DNA from: Adineta steineri
Lineage: Eukaryota > Rotifera > Eurotatoria > Adinetida > Adinetidae
Length of the DNA stretch: 64,000 nt
Reading direction: 5' to 3'
Assembly (NCBI GenBank): GCA_905250115.1
Contig: CAJNOI010000188.1
Location: 1 to 64,000, forward strand
Positions 48,340-61,094 of the stretch are shown here, piece after piece; the first letter of the stretch is position 1; every line of letters starts with the position of its first letter. A program made the translations under genes and the position numbers. Under the pieces are notes generated by a model. It did no database searches. It was given only the letters and a program-made list of their open reading frames with translations, and was not told the origin of the DNA.

Positions 48340-51300
48340 CTAGCCATCGTTCTTCTTGATTGGAGAATGAGATGCACAGTTAGCAGAATGCGAATCATTT
48401 GAATAACGTTGAGTACTACTTTGATCACAAGACACCGATCGGTATTGAGAGGAACCATATTTGTGTCGTTTGTAATCAATCTCTGTATTTCTTTCACATG
48501 GATAATGTTGCTGTTGAAGATAGGTTTTAGATGATGGCAAGTCGTATGATGGCTTTTTCACTTGAAAATAGAAAAAAAAGTATAAGTCAGTTAGTCGAGT
48601 TCTTTCAATTTACTCATAAATAACTTACTTTGCCTGTAAGCGTCCTCACGATTTGAACAGCATTGATTAAGAATATCTCGATGTCGATATTTGTTACCTT
48701 GAATATCATCGTCGAGTCTTTGGTATAATTGATTCAATGAATGCATATACGTTGGTTGTGGTTCATATCTAGGAAATAGATGATTACTGTTAGTTAGAGT
48801 TGAACGCGAATTCTGACCAAGGTACGGAGATTGTTCCATATGACTTCGATCTTCTATAGCATTATGGTTCTGGGAATATGGATATATGTAGTTATTTACT
48901 GGACTGTCTCTAGAATGCAGGTCAATGCAATTTGAATTCGATTCTTTCGTCCCCATCAATAGTGAATTGTGATGGCCCTTTAGTATGGTAGTTGTCCGTA
49001 ATACATGATCAGGAGTTTGAGATTTTTTTTCATCCGAATAATGAGCATTAATTCGTTGAGAAGTAATATCAAGTTCTGAAAGCGGACGCTTGGGTATGTC
49101 ATCACGATCGACTTTCCAGTTATCTATCCCATGACATATGTCTAGGACATCATGCCTGAACCACAGCATATGATCACGACCAAACTTTTGTTTACAGCGA
49201 GTCCGATCAACCGAAAACGGACAAACAGGTGGATGCGAATATTCAGCGCAATGTTTCACACTTTGTAAGTTCGTACACTCTCCTCCATCATCACACAGAG
49301 GATGAGTATATATTCTCACCTCACTGAGACGTACCTCCTCATTAGTTGTCTTATTACAAATTCTCCAAGGTCCTATCATCATATCTTTCATTTTGTGTCT
49401 TAGAGGTTCTACTGTTTTATGATTGAGCAACTTTTCGAAAGGCTGATAGTTTCCGTAAGGGTTGGAGCCTTGTACCGCCCGGTAATCATCAAGAATAGCA
49501 AAGTAGATATATTTAAAAAATCCAGCATATTGCTCTACGACCGATTTAAAAATTGCTGCAACATGGCTTGGTGGATTTCCAAAATTGCCACAGCCAAATG
49601 CAGATAGAACAAGACAATCATGTCGGTGATGATAAGCAAGTGCAAAAATATTTTCAATTTTTTTGCGCATTCCAATTGAATATTTAGAGATCAGGCAACC
49701 TTCATTGTTTACCTTCGAATCGCGATAAGCAGCCATACTAATAGTACAAAGATCCGTTATTGGTACATCCATCAAAGCATAACCATTTTCTTCTGATTCA
49801 CGAAAAACTGTCAATCCTGATGTATAGATTGCGCCGAATTCATTCATCGGATACATATTGTCATATTTAGACAATGGTTTTAGTTCACCATTTGAATTAC
49901 AATAATAACGAGCACTTGGCATTCCATGGTCGAGATCAGCATCAAGACTTCGAAAATAGTCAGAGCGACAGAAAAGAGTCGCTTCTTGAGTTTTGTAACC
50001 TTTACGATAGCCATCTGCCGGAGCCGTGCCACAAGCCATATTAAGGAATACAGGACGCAATCCTATAGATACCATTTTTTTGTAAATAATGAGACGATCC
50101 TCATTCACTACACGGATAGTTGTCGATGTAAACGGGTATGTACTTAGATTCGATAACGATTTCGTTACAGAAGGTTCCAGCAGTGATCGATGATCGTAAA
50201 GAATCGTTTTCAATTGATTTGACTGTAGCTGGATCTTCTTATCACCGATACGATAAATGCCTTTTCTGACGATACCGATTGTGTTTAGCATTACTGTCAT
50301 GCGTAGTAAACATTGTTTTTCTCGATCACTCATTCGCGAACGACCATATTCGAGTCCAAAGTTGCTGTCAGCTTTCAAGGTCAAATAACTAAGTTGATCT
50401 AGAAATGCTTTAGGACTCCATTCGAGTTGAAAAATTGGATGCTGAGGATCGGCGACGAACGACATTATGTCAGGTTTGAGGTCGTACATCTTCGTTGTAT
50501 ACCAGTTTTCAGCATCGATTTCATTAGTTTCTGCTTTTTTATGTAAAGATCGCTTAATATTAGTTGGAAGATCATCACCACCCGTTGATGCGGGTTTGAG
50601 ATTATTGTCAAACACTAGTTTGTCACTAGGCTTGGTAATAAGACTCTCATGAGAAGATATAGGCTTGACTACGATCTTCGTATTATTTTCGTCAGTTTTG
50701 GTGCTCAAAAAAGAAATTTTTGTTGGCTCAAGTTGTGTTATTCGGCGATCAGAGAGTCGGTCTTTCTTCATGATTTTACAGCCGGCCAAATCAATCGAAT
50801 CGAAGAATGACCATATTCGAGCTTGCTGACACGATAAAACAACAGCATTAGCTTCTGTTTTATTGTATTGAATGTACAATGATGTTTTGAGAACTTTCAT
50901 TGTAGTTATTTGATTGATAATGGCTGCTTTCAGAGGGTTCGAATCAGTCATAGCTGGTAGATCTTCAAAAAAACAACAATCAGCTCGAAAGTACACAGTT
51001 GCCAACAGATTATCAATAAAAAAAGTTTTGTTCGATGTAGCTCTCATAAGTTCCTCGAACGAATTTGTTACAAGTCTAAATATATTTCGAAATCGATCGG
51101 ATAATGTTTTGCATTGAAGGGGTGCATTGATTTGATAGACTTGTACCCATCGTTGAGATAGATTTTCGGCAGTTGGAAACGTTTTTGCTTCGCTGGATTC
51201 AATGACAACGTAAGAAATCAGTTCAAGCTCTGCAGTGAAAGACACAGTAGTATTCGGCATGTTGTCAATTGGTATCCATTTGATTTTTTGAATCAAATTG

Positions 51301-54094
51301 TCTTTATCTTCTTTGCTTTGTAAATGTACAATGCCCACACCGAATTGTATGTTGCAACTTATGCTTTTCACTTTTAGTTTATGCTTTATGTCCAAAAACT
51401 TAGCAATATCTGTCTCGAGCAATTTACTATCGGAAATAGTTGCGGGTAAATCAGGTACATAAACAACTATTCTGTGGTCTTTAAGTGAAGAGTCAGAAGT
51501 TACACTCAATATTTCAGCTTTTTCTTGTACTTGCTGTGCTGACTTACTCGGTCCTGGTTTTACAGAAGTTCCTGAATGTTGATTAGTATTCTTCAAAACT
51601 GAAGTTTGGCATGAAGTAGGCGTTGAATTAAACGTCGTTGAACTGACAAAATTGCAATCAACCGGTTTATCAGAACGAGAATTTTGCCATGCTTCGATTT
51701 TGGAATCAAGAGTTATCACACATAATGTCATCATACAGTTCATATCTTTAAAATTTAGAATGCCATAATAGAGAACATACTTCGGCGTTGGTTTAATCAA
51801 ATATAGACTCGAGAACTTATGTATTCTCGCCCGAATTGCGGGTTGTCCCGGACCGGCCGGTGACACTCTATAGGGATCTCTCGAAGACGTGTCAAGAATA
51901 CCTAAATTTTGAAAAAAACCCGCTCTTACAGAGCCCATGATCTCATTAATTAAATTTTGTTCGATAGTCGCTCTGTTGAATCTCGGCAAGGCTATTTTCA
52001 ATTGTCGAGCGGTTTCATTCGCAAACTTCGAAGCCGTTTTTAAAGCCTTAGCACTAATTGTATTTTCGAAGCACCAAGTCATTCTCTTGTCTACTTCGAC
52101 CGCTTGCCATTCCAGAAAAATTCTTAATAGCATAATAAAATCTCCACCCAGTCCGTTGTTTTGAGAGAAATAGGTTCGCTTCCCCTTTCCACGCCGCTGT
52201 GCGTCCAAATCTCTGCTGCGCCACCAAATGTTATCCGACACACTCAACATTCCGGCTAGAGCAAGAACATGATTGACACAGGCTTTACCAAGGCTATCCA
52301 AAATCATTGCTGATAGCATCGGCGAGAAACCCAGTTGAGCCATTCGATCTCCAGTTTCTGTCAATTGATTCGATTTCAAATCAATTGCATTAAGCCATCG
52401 GAGACGATGCACCGCATGACGAATGCTTTCTTTTGATGGCGCTTCGACCCAATCAAAGTTTTCTGCGTTGTCAACGACGCCGAGATGCTTCAATTTTAGG
52501 ACAGCGATACTTGGCTCTGTTGAGAGAATTTCCGAACGAGGACACATGAGCATTGCGGTCAAGGTCTTTTCCGTATACAAGTGATAACACTAGAATAGCT
52601 ACAAAATTTGAATAGTGGATCTCATTTCAAAGACTTACCGTGCCAGGTGATGTTCGACCAGCTCGACCGCGCCGTTGTTTCACCGAATTTTGGGTTGTTC
52701 GACCGGTTTTTAAAACTTGCATTTTTTGTTTTTCATCCCATATCATCTCTTTGACCATACCTGAATCGATGACATGTTGAACACCATCAATCGTTACTGA
52801 TGTCTCAGCAAGATTGGTAGAAAAGATAATCTTACGTTTTAATGGTGTCTTTTTGAAAATTTCTGTCATTTCTTCTGCTTGTAATTTACCGTGTAGCGGT
52901 AAAACCTTCACAGCATCTTTTAAATTTTGTTGTACCTCTGCTACAGCTCGATCGATCTCATCCGGTCCAGTCAAAAAAGCAAGAATGTCACCAGGTAGAT
53001 TGTTACGATGAATTGCGCACGCGAATTGAATTGCTCCATCGACATAATCGTCTATGTCTTTCTCACAGAATCTGTCTTCGATCGGATAAGTTCGTCCAGC
53101 TACTTCGAGAACATGCGATCCGGGATAGTAACGACTAACCAATTTGATATCCAATGTAGCCGACATAATGATCAACTGAGACAATTCAAAGAATAATTAG
53201 TAAGTAAAGAAAATATTCAAACTAACTTTGATATCGGGCCGTTGTGCTACGCATAACTTCATCACGCCAAGGAGAAGATCAGTATCGATTCGTCGTTCGT
53301 GTGCTTCGTCGATGATCACGATTGAATAGGAAGACAGCATTCGATCTTGGCGATATTGATTGAGGAGAACATTTTCTGTAACGATGCGAATCTTGGTCAA
53401 CTTCGATACTTTTGGCCCCTTTGCATCAAGATGAATACCTATCTAAATATGTAGAAAAAAATTATCAGAATTATGCTCAATTCCATAGTAATTTCATTGA
53501 TCAACCTCTTCACCCACACAACAACCAAATTCCTTGGCTACATGATCAGCCAGTGCTCGTGCTGCAAATCGACGTGGCTGAGTACAGACGATTTCACCTG
53601 AAAAGAAGTTACAACGGCTTTAAGAACAATAAAAAGTAGATTATTGTATGTTTACCGTGATCTACAAGATCAGAATCGGCCAAATATTGTACGACTTGCG
53701 TACTTTTGCCGGCTCCAGTATCAGCATTTAGAATCAGAATCTGATTTGTGCGAACGGCATTGATTATATCATCTCGTCGAGCATAAATTGGTAAATGTAA
53801 TTCAAGTCGATTGATTTCACGTGTAAGTGCCCGAAGTCGTCTGTTCTCTAGATGCTGGTTTGTTGAATCAGGCGCATCGACGAGCGATCGGATAGTTGCT
53901 TCGTATGTTTTTAACTGAGATTCATACTCTTTGACAAGAGATCGTTTGACAACACGTTCGTTTTCACTCAGAGTTTTATCATTAATTTCTTCACGAATTT
54001 TAACAATTCGCTCTTGATGTTGTTGATGAACTCTTTTCGCATTCACCTCATTCTCTCCAGTTAATTTATCTAAACACTGTTGAAAGTGAGTCAT
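48340..54094 (-). CDS. DEAH-box helicase fused to a microbial-PARG-like macrodomain and Cys/His cluster
   Basis: Six exons (54094-53656, 53597-53506, 53442-53227, 53175-52639, 52589-48629, 48560-48340) sum to 5466 bases, giving 1821 residues. A coiled N-terminus is followed by DEAH helicase motifs: [10 protein letters not shown] (Walker A, 124-133), TQPRR, DEAH (222-225), SAT (254-256), [12 protein letters not shown] and QRRGRAGR (about 416-423). The HA2/winged-helix and OB regions follow to about 720. The middle is unassigned. Around 1270-1480 lies a macrodomain of the microbial PARG type: [45 protein letters not shown]. The usual GGG and QEE signatures read ADG and QEA. Around 1540-1575 is a Cys/His cluster ([28 protein letters not shown]). 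The tail is disordered. A role in RNA-linked ADP-ribose recognition is inferred. Confidence 0.85.
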
Positions 54095-54130
54095 CAGTCG
54101 AGAGACAGTCAGTATCAAGTTAAGCAGAGT

Positions 54131-54138
54131 CTTTTATA
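54131..54138 (-). promoter_or_regulatory. TATA box of the helicase gene
   Basis: TATAAAAG on the minus strand lies 37 bases before the ATG at 54094. An in-frame TAA within it shows that the coding frame cannot begin further upstream, which supports this start and a very short 5' UTR. Confidence 0.55.
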
Positions 54139-54553
54139 ACGTTTAACGATCTAAAGAACAACATGGTCTATATAGATATGTACATCGGATCCAAAAAAAA
54201 TTTCTGGTCTCTGTGGAGGATTTGCCTACCATTGACAGTGTGGATGTGGATGTGGGNNNNNNNNNNNNNNNNNNNNNNNNNNNNNNNNNNNNNNNNNNNN
54301 NNNNNNNNNNNNNNNNNNNNNNNNNNNNNNNNNNNNNNNNNNNNNNNNNNNNNNNNCTTATCCTAGATAAAAGATATTTTCGTGGACAAAAGATTCAATT
54401 ATTTAAATTTCTAGCGTATTCATTTAAAAAGATTTATACTCACACTCTCGCCCGCCATTCAATGAAAAAATAAGCAAAAATGCGAGCAAAAAAAGCGCAA
54501 CGAACACGCTAACACAAATAGATCATGCGCTTGCTCCACGCTATATCTCATTG
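54139..54553. other. Spacer with a TGTGGG tract running into an assembly gap
   Basis: The 5' flank of the helicase gene ends in GTGTGGATGTGGATGTGGG (54238-54256), then 100 N (54257-54356), then AT-rich sequence up to the last ART exon. A hairpin may lie in the gap. Confidence 0.6.
54257..54356. other. Assembly gap of 100 N
   Basis: Exactly 100 N immediately after a TGTGGG tract. The true length is unknown. Confidence 0.98.
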
Positions 54554-56125
54554 CTAATCCCAGTCGTAATCAACACCATCTTGATTATCACGGCTAAGAG
54601 CACGACGATCATCATCACCACGGAGAAGATCACGACTAGCATAATAATCAGCACGATAACGATAAAGATCATAATAAACATCAGTATTAGATTCTTCTGT
54701 CGGTTGTTGAAAGTTCTTGGTTATTTTATGTTTGTCGGGTTCTAAATGATATTTCATAAAAGAAGGTAAAATTTGACCAAATTAAAAAAAGCGAGACTTC
54801 ATCTTCTCTCAAAGCTTTTTGAAGTTTGGGCAGAGTGCAAGGGAGTACAAGGAAGAGTGTGGGTGTGATTGTAGATCAACAGAACATCTACACCCACACC
54901 CTCAATATGACAGAAATATGAGCAAAATGCATAAACAATGGTCTATAAATTCAATAAAAGATTATATTGACTTACTGTCGTGCTTTTGTTGAAGAGTTAA
55001 GTAGATCAAGTGTTTGTTGTTGTCTTTGTCAAACTCTACTTGGTCGATGGTGAAGCACACACCAGGAAGTAATAGTTCTTCTTCTTCATCAACATAATTT
55101 GAATATGGTTCGAGATCAATTGTAAAAGCGATGCGAATTGTCATAATAAGCAAGACATTACCGAACATCTCAGCTACGTTGCGATTTCGAGTACATGATG
55201 TGAACGCTTGAAAGGAACACAGAGGTTTTGGATCTTTTGAACAATCATCCTGAAAACAGGCAATCATATCATCCGACAATTGAGTTCCACGATAAAGTAT
55301 TGTTCCTGGTTCGGCCGCTTTACGGTCGAACGGATTATCCCACAGAAGCAAACAAAATGGACCGAATGTGAGTATTTTGCTTCGCCATATTTCCTCATGT
55401 TCTTCACTTCCTATCACTCGCATAATCTCGTTTGTTTTTGCGTATAAGAAGCTTGTCATCGTATAGAGAAGAGCACAACGCTTCCATACTTCCTTTATTC
55501 CCTCTTCTTTTTTTTCCATTAACATCTTAGCGATCTGTTCGGCCTCACGTTGCTTCCCAATCTTCTCACCTTCTTCAATAATGCCAAGAGCAGCCTTTTC
55601 TACAATCGTTGAAACGATAGTTTCATTTTTCGACGGTAATTGTTCTTTTGAAAGGTTTAGGCCTTTGGCTACTTCTTTTATGAAAGGTGAAATGAAACCA
55701 TACTGATCTCCATAGGGACGTTTCGGAGCGACTGGATTAGATAAAAATCTTTCCGATCGGACATGCTTTTCATCTCCACTGCATAACATTCGTTTAACAT
55801 GGTGTTGGTTTTTGACATCATTGTTGGAGATATGAAGATTGTGTTCAAAATCAATACGGTAATCATCCATCATAGCATGAGTTGTACCTGCTTTGAATGC
55901 TTCTTCAATCATCATATTGTCCATATCAGAGTACGGATGCCATTCAACTGGTTCAGACTTCGAAAATGGATCCGTACTGGAATGCCACATCCACTGAATG
56001 TGTCTGGTAGGATTGCTGGTTGTGACTACTCTATCATCCACTAATAATGTGTTTAGTCTAGACGTATTGATATCATCGGTCATTGATTTTCGCGTTTGTC
56101 TGGATGCACGCGCTTCAGGATCCAT
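54554..56125 (-). CDS. WWE-domain ADP-ribosyltransferase (ART/RSE class)
   Basis: Exon 1 is 56125-54976. A GTAAGT donor leads through a 234-base intron to exon 2, 54741-54554 (LQQKHD/KPDKHKITKNF), giving 445 residues. Residues 41-112 form a WWE domain (HIQWMWHSSTDPF, EWHPYSDMDN, IEEAF, DDYRIDF, QHHVKRML), which binds (iso-)ADP-ribose. Residues about 245-375 form an arginine-type ART fold with the R-S-E triad: LYRGTQL (R279), FQAFTSCTRN (S310) and DEEEELLLPG (E348/E350, the ExE of arginine-specific ARTs). The C-terminal exon is Asp/Arg/Tyr-rich. No signal peptide is visible, so it is probably intracellular. It lies upstream of the helicase-macrodomain gene on the same strand. An additional 5' exon is possible. 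Confidence 0.85.
54853..54904. repeat. TGTGGG-type hairpin inside the ART intron
   Basis: GAGTGTGGGTGTGATTGTAGATC pairs with the CATCTACACCCACACCCTC side. It lies within the 54742-54975 intron, which is about four times longer than its neighbours' introns. Confidence 0.75.
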
Positions 56126-56330
56126 TGATATTGCCTTCTGATTAAATTCAAATAGCAGAAAATAGTAGAATTTAAATGATAATAATTCATACCTTTACTC
56201 TCTTGGCAAGGATTAAAATAACAACAACTTTTTGGCATTATATTTAAGCACAAATACTTACATTCTATATCAATACACAAACTTAAGTCATCTCCTGACA
56301 TGAGTCAATAGCAACCTGAGACCGAAACCT

Positions 56331-56394
56331 AGGGTGGGGCGTGGGTGTGGGTGTTCGTTTAATATACATCGACACCCACACCCACACCCTCAAG
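56331..56394. repeat. TGTGGG-type hairpin
   Basis: AGGGTGGGGCGTGGGTGTGG pairs with CACCCACACCCACACCCT and is followed by the family end CAAGA. The loop is about 22 bases. Confidence 0.8.
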
Positions 56395-56585
56395 AGGAAT
56401 TTTCGATCTCACACGACCATTTTTAACTATAAAACACAATCTTTTCAATGAAAACAGAATAATTAGAAATTAGCAAAATGAAGTTAGGCGTTGATGAACT
56501 GCATTTTGACTTAGTTGTTATTTGGTTTTCATTGAAAAATTGTATTTTATAGTTGAAAGTGGTCGTATGAGATCGAAAATTCCTG
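56395..56585. repeat. Hairpin with 70-base arms
   Basis: GGAATTTTCGATCTCACACG at 56396 onwards, continuing through AACTATAAAACACAATC and TTTTCAATGAAAAC, is repeated in reverse complement at about 56517-56585 with few mismatches. The loop is about 50 bases. It directly abuts the TGTGGG hairpin. Confidence 0.75.
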
Positions 56586-59089
56586 TTTAAAAAATTTCAT
56601 ATCTATATTCTATTACTTATATATTATATTATATTATATTATATGGTAGACTGATTAGAAATTGAATTTGATAGAAAATGTGCTTGCACTTAAGTTAGAG
56701 TCCTGAGCGGATTGAGCTTTTGAATTATGATTCGACCTCTGTTTTTTTAATTCGATTCTGATACGGTACGGCTGGTTTAAATACGAATCCGCCTCGACTT
56801 GACAAGAATCAAATTTGAATAGTCTCAAATTTTGTGAAGAATGATTCCGTGATACTCATATTGTATTTTTCTCGAAGCAATTTTAAGGTCTCATTTTAAT
56901 CTATCAATTTGTTTGGGAGTATCTGAATAATGATAATTAGAACAAAAAAGAACTATACATTTTTCAAAGCAAAACATTTCAGTTCGAAAAGAAGTTTAAT
57001 TCAAATCTATGCTATTACCTTCGAGCCAGTTCCGTTCGTAAATTTAGTTGAAAATATTTATTACATTCTCTAAACTCATTTTGCAGTGAATTAAGAAAAT
57101 TAGTCAATAGTTATGAAATGAATTGGATTGGATCTATGACACCTTTTTTCAATGAATAGAATGAAGTTGAAAGACTTTTGAACTGATGTAATGATATCTA
57201 TTCTTTTGTAAATTTCGATAAACGAGCAGATATGAGAAAGATGAATAAGTAATTTGACTATGTAAGGTACATGGAGATTGATACTTCAGCCACCTAAATT
57301 GTTCACTCATGCTCCTTGTATTTAGACGAATTCTTTTAATTTGTATTGCATGGTTTCTGTTTATATTGTACCACGCAGTTTCTATTCTTACTATGATGTT
57401 AAAAAATCTAACGTCTCGAGGTTTTTCAGCAAAATGCATAAAAAAGGTATGGAAAACGCATATTCATTATAAAAGATTTTTGTATTTTTAACAAGAAAAA
57501 ATGGCTCATATCGAGTTGCTAGCTTAAATGTTATTAGTCTATCATAATACTGACAAAAGCTACGGACGCCATTGATTTATTACTGTGTAAACGAAAACCA
57601 TAGTCCTCAAGAAACATTCAAATTCGCGCTTGGATTAGACAGGAGACGAATTCAGAAGAAGGTTTCGAGTTGAAACTGGACCCAAAAGAAAGGTCTTGGA
57701 TCGAACTCGAGTGTGAAAAGTCCAAAGCGTGTATGATCTTAGTTTAACATAAAATATATCGAAAAGAAGGCTTTCCTTGTTGAAAGTCCTTTTCAAAATG
57801 CGTTATTCATTATATCTATCATCATAATCACATTACTTACAGAAGAAGAAATAACTGTTGATCGAACGATTACAAACACGTATTGAAGTCGATGAGAACT
57901 GTTCGAAGGCTAATAAATATATTTTATCTGGAATAGAAACAAAAAATCGAAGACTAGATTTTGATTCATTTGTATCCTCACTATTCATCTCGTACTACTG
58001 AAACTAAAAAAGGTATCAACGTCACGATATAATATACTGGGACGAGATAATCACAAGCGAAAACAGAAAAAAAACAAAACACTATCTGAGTTTTATGTAA
58101 AAATATCTTTGACGTATAAAAGAAACTTCAATGACTATGGCTCCTTCAGTTTCTGTTTCGCTGTTACCACTTGGCAGTTGTATTCTTGTTTATTGTAATT
58201 TCAATATATGAGTTGTAGACGAATTACAAAGTATAAAATAAAAGTGAATATGCTGAAGAATACAAGAACTACAGACCCCTTATCTTCAAGTGTATAAAAA
58301 AAGAAAAAATGCAAAGATAAAGTTTTTTTCTATTCTTGCATTACCTACAGTAATCACTTTTATTCGGAGTGAGAGTGAGCAAAGCTGAGAGCGTGGCAAC
58401 TCTCAAACTGTCACCAGTTTTGGTTACATCATTAAGTGTGTGATGTAATTATAAAATAAATTATCGAACTTCCGATAAACTAAAAGCAATGTTCGTACAT
58501 ACCGTAAAAATAGCGCAAAATAATATACCTTCAAAACGTTTATGAAAGTGCGACGTATAACAAACCCTTGTCTACCGTTTAGTCAATCAGAATAAATCTT
58601 ACTTAAAACCTGATAAAATGGGAATATCAAGGGGTTTATGAGCTTTAAATATTGGCCAAAAAACGTTTATGAGACGATTTATGACTAGGGATGAGCAACT
58701 CCAGTAAAAATACTGAGAAACTGTCACCGCTAACGTACACAGTTATGCACTGCAGCACTGGCGACACTGACACGGATTCACCGCCACTGTTAGATAGTGA
58801 CCAGCGGGAACGATTTTTTTTCCTCAAGTTCCTTATTCCCGTTCCAATTCTCATTTATATTTATGGAATGGGAACGAAACTGAAAATGAATGTTACCTAA
58901 ATCTTTTCTTTCTTATTTTAATACACATATGAACATTCCTATCTGATAAGTATTTATTTCGCATAAATTCTCTTATTCACATACAATTAACAGAAAAATA
59001 ACAAATGTGTAATAAGAAAAATAGACTATTATTTTATTCTAACTCGATTGTAGATCAACCACCATAGATGTAATTTTCTGTTCCATAAT

Positions 59090-59138
59090 CAGGGTAGGTA
59101 TGAGTGTATGGCTAATCCTAAGCATGCACCCACACCCT
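59090..59138. repeat. Decayed TGTGGG-type hairpin
   Basis: AGGGTAGGTATGAGTGTATG faces CATGCACCCACACCCTG. Confidence 0.55.
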
Positions 59139-59551
59139 GTATTCAACGTTGTTATCAAACTTTTAAAGACGAAGACTCACACCTATATCAAAAGCACCGG
59201 CACCGTAAACGATGTAAAAACGACAAAAACCAATGCTTTCTCATCAACGTAATCTGGCATCCCAGAAAACGGTAAAAGTAGCGTGAAAACGGCTACTTTT
59301 CAGAGATGACGGATTACCACAAAATACGGCGAGAATTAATGCAATAACACCCCGTTTTATAATCATTTCAGGCTGTTTGAGGCGCAGATTCCGATGGCCG
59401 GAATGATCGTTCTGGGTATTTACTAAACAGATTTGTTAATACAAAAACTGACTAAAGAGAATAAACGTGATACCAAAGATAAATTGAATATTGTATCAAC
59501 AGTAAATGATTTAATTTTCTCGCGACACACTCTCTTTTCTCCATATTTTAG

Positions 59552-59756
59552 GATCGAGATTTGAATGATGTCCAGGATGTTGAACTTGATATCCAATTTT
59601 ATGTGAGTGAAACGGCAAATTATGAATACCAGTAAGAAACTATTTTTTTTATTTACATGAATTCCTATTATTTTTTATTTTGTTTGATTGCAAGACTTGC
59701 CTGATTTAAATAAAAATTTGATTGAATTAGATACGACAGCATCATCTTCCAGTTAA
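59552..59756 (+). other. Exon-like fragments of an unrecognised gene
   Basis: After a TTTTAG acceptor, 59552-59631 reads DRDLNDVQDVELDIQFYVSE and ends at a GTAAG donor. A second segment near 59695-59756 reads LPDLNKNLIELDTTASSS-stop. The phases do not match without a frameshift, and no upstream exon is recognised, so this is probably a decayed gene end. Confidence 0.25.
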
Positions 59757-59965
59757 ACATATTTCATTCTTTCGTTCGGTTTCTTTTGTTAGTATTAAAA
59801 AACAAATGTTAGTTTTTTTAATCATTTATCATCTATATCAAACAAGCTTTTTTTCATTTATTTTAAAATTCGGTTTTTTTCCTAATCATATTATAAAAGA
59901 CAAGAATACATTGAGAACTGTTCATCTTAGTCATATCAGATATTCAACAAATAACAACATTCTTT

Positions 59966-60027
59966 CGAGGGTGTGGGTGTCCTTTTTTCTGTTTCATGCA
60001 GGTTCACATACACACCACACTCTCAAT
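59966..60027. repeat. TGTGGG-type hairpin
   Basis: GAGGGTGTGGGTGTCC faces CACATACACACCACACTCTC. Confidence 0.7.
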
Positions 60028-60480
60028 AAATGAAAAATATAAATAAGAACAGTTTAGTGAAATTATTAATACAGTTGAATATATCATTGAATACTTGAAA
60101 GAATTTTTTTCCAATTTATATTTCAATACGAAGTCGTAAAATAATTATTTATAAAATTTTAAATAACAAAATATATGATTAATGCATCGAAAATAATATT
60201 CTGTTACTTTTTAGGAATATGTTTTGACAAAAAAAACGGGCGACAAAGAGAAAGGGATTAATATTTGTAAAATTTGTTTCTATGAAAGATTATCTAACTT
60301 TTTTATATATTTTAATTAATAACTATGTGTTTATAACAGCTGATCGAAATAAAAAATATTTATTTACAATTGTAAAAATGTGCAGTTGTATTTTTTTTTG
60401 TGTTTATTAATTTAACACATTTAATATTTTGTAAATCATCATATGCAAAAAGTGCTCGATTATTATTTGATGTTCCATCT

Positions 60481-60535
60481 TAGGGTGTGAATGTGGATGG
60501 GTGTTAGTTCCCTATTCACACCCACCCACCCTCAA
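60481..60535. repeat. TGTGGG-type hairpin
   Basis: AGGGTGTGAATGTGGATGGG pairs with CACACCCACCCACCCTCAA. Confidence 0.75.
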
Positions 60536-61094
60536 AAATATAATAACTGGTCGACTGTTAAACATCCATTGTCTATATATGTCTTCAATTATTTGCTTGT
60601 TTTCTTTGTATACACTCGAGAAAATGAGTTTCTCTTCATATAATATCATCTTTGATAAGGATCAAATCTAATTCCGTTTTTATATTTTTTTTTGACCTTC
60701 AAAATATAATTGAAATTGCACAATAGATTATTGTTTCATTCGAGAGAAAAACATGCCCTTTTGAATCAGTTTACCACTTACAAATATGCATGAGAGAAAA
60801 AAACAATTATGAAATAAATTTTATATTGTATAGAATATCATGATCATCGATGAATAAGGTATGTGATGAGTTTAGATTGAAACATGAAACGAAGAAAAAC
60901 ATGGAAGTCCTCGTCGATTCTTCCCAACAAACATCCCATGTAAATCGTTATATTGAATAGAGAATATAATGCCAATAGAAACTCATAAAGTGATGAGTCG
61001 AAAGAAAAAGATTTTGTTCTTATAATGAACTTTGACAACAAAGTAGAAATACGAATAAGAGACCATTTCCAAGTGCTCATTCACTTTTTACTCA

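Noticed and set aside
49419..52164. Plus-strand frames inside the helicase gene
   Set aside because: Antisense shadows of a well-supported 3961-base exon.
60844..61080. Minus-strand hydrophobic 78-codon frame that could be a receptor helix
   Set aside because: No conserved receptor motif and opposite orientation to the GPCR fragment; chance frame in AT-rich DNA.
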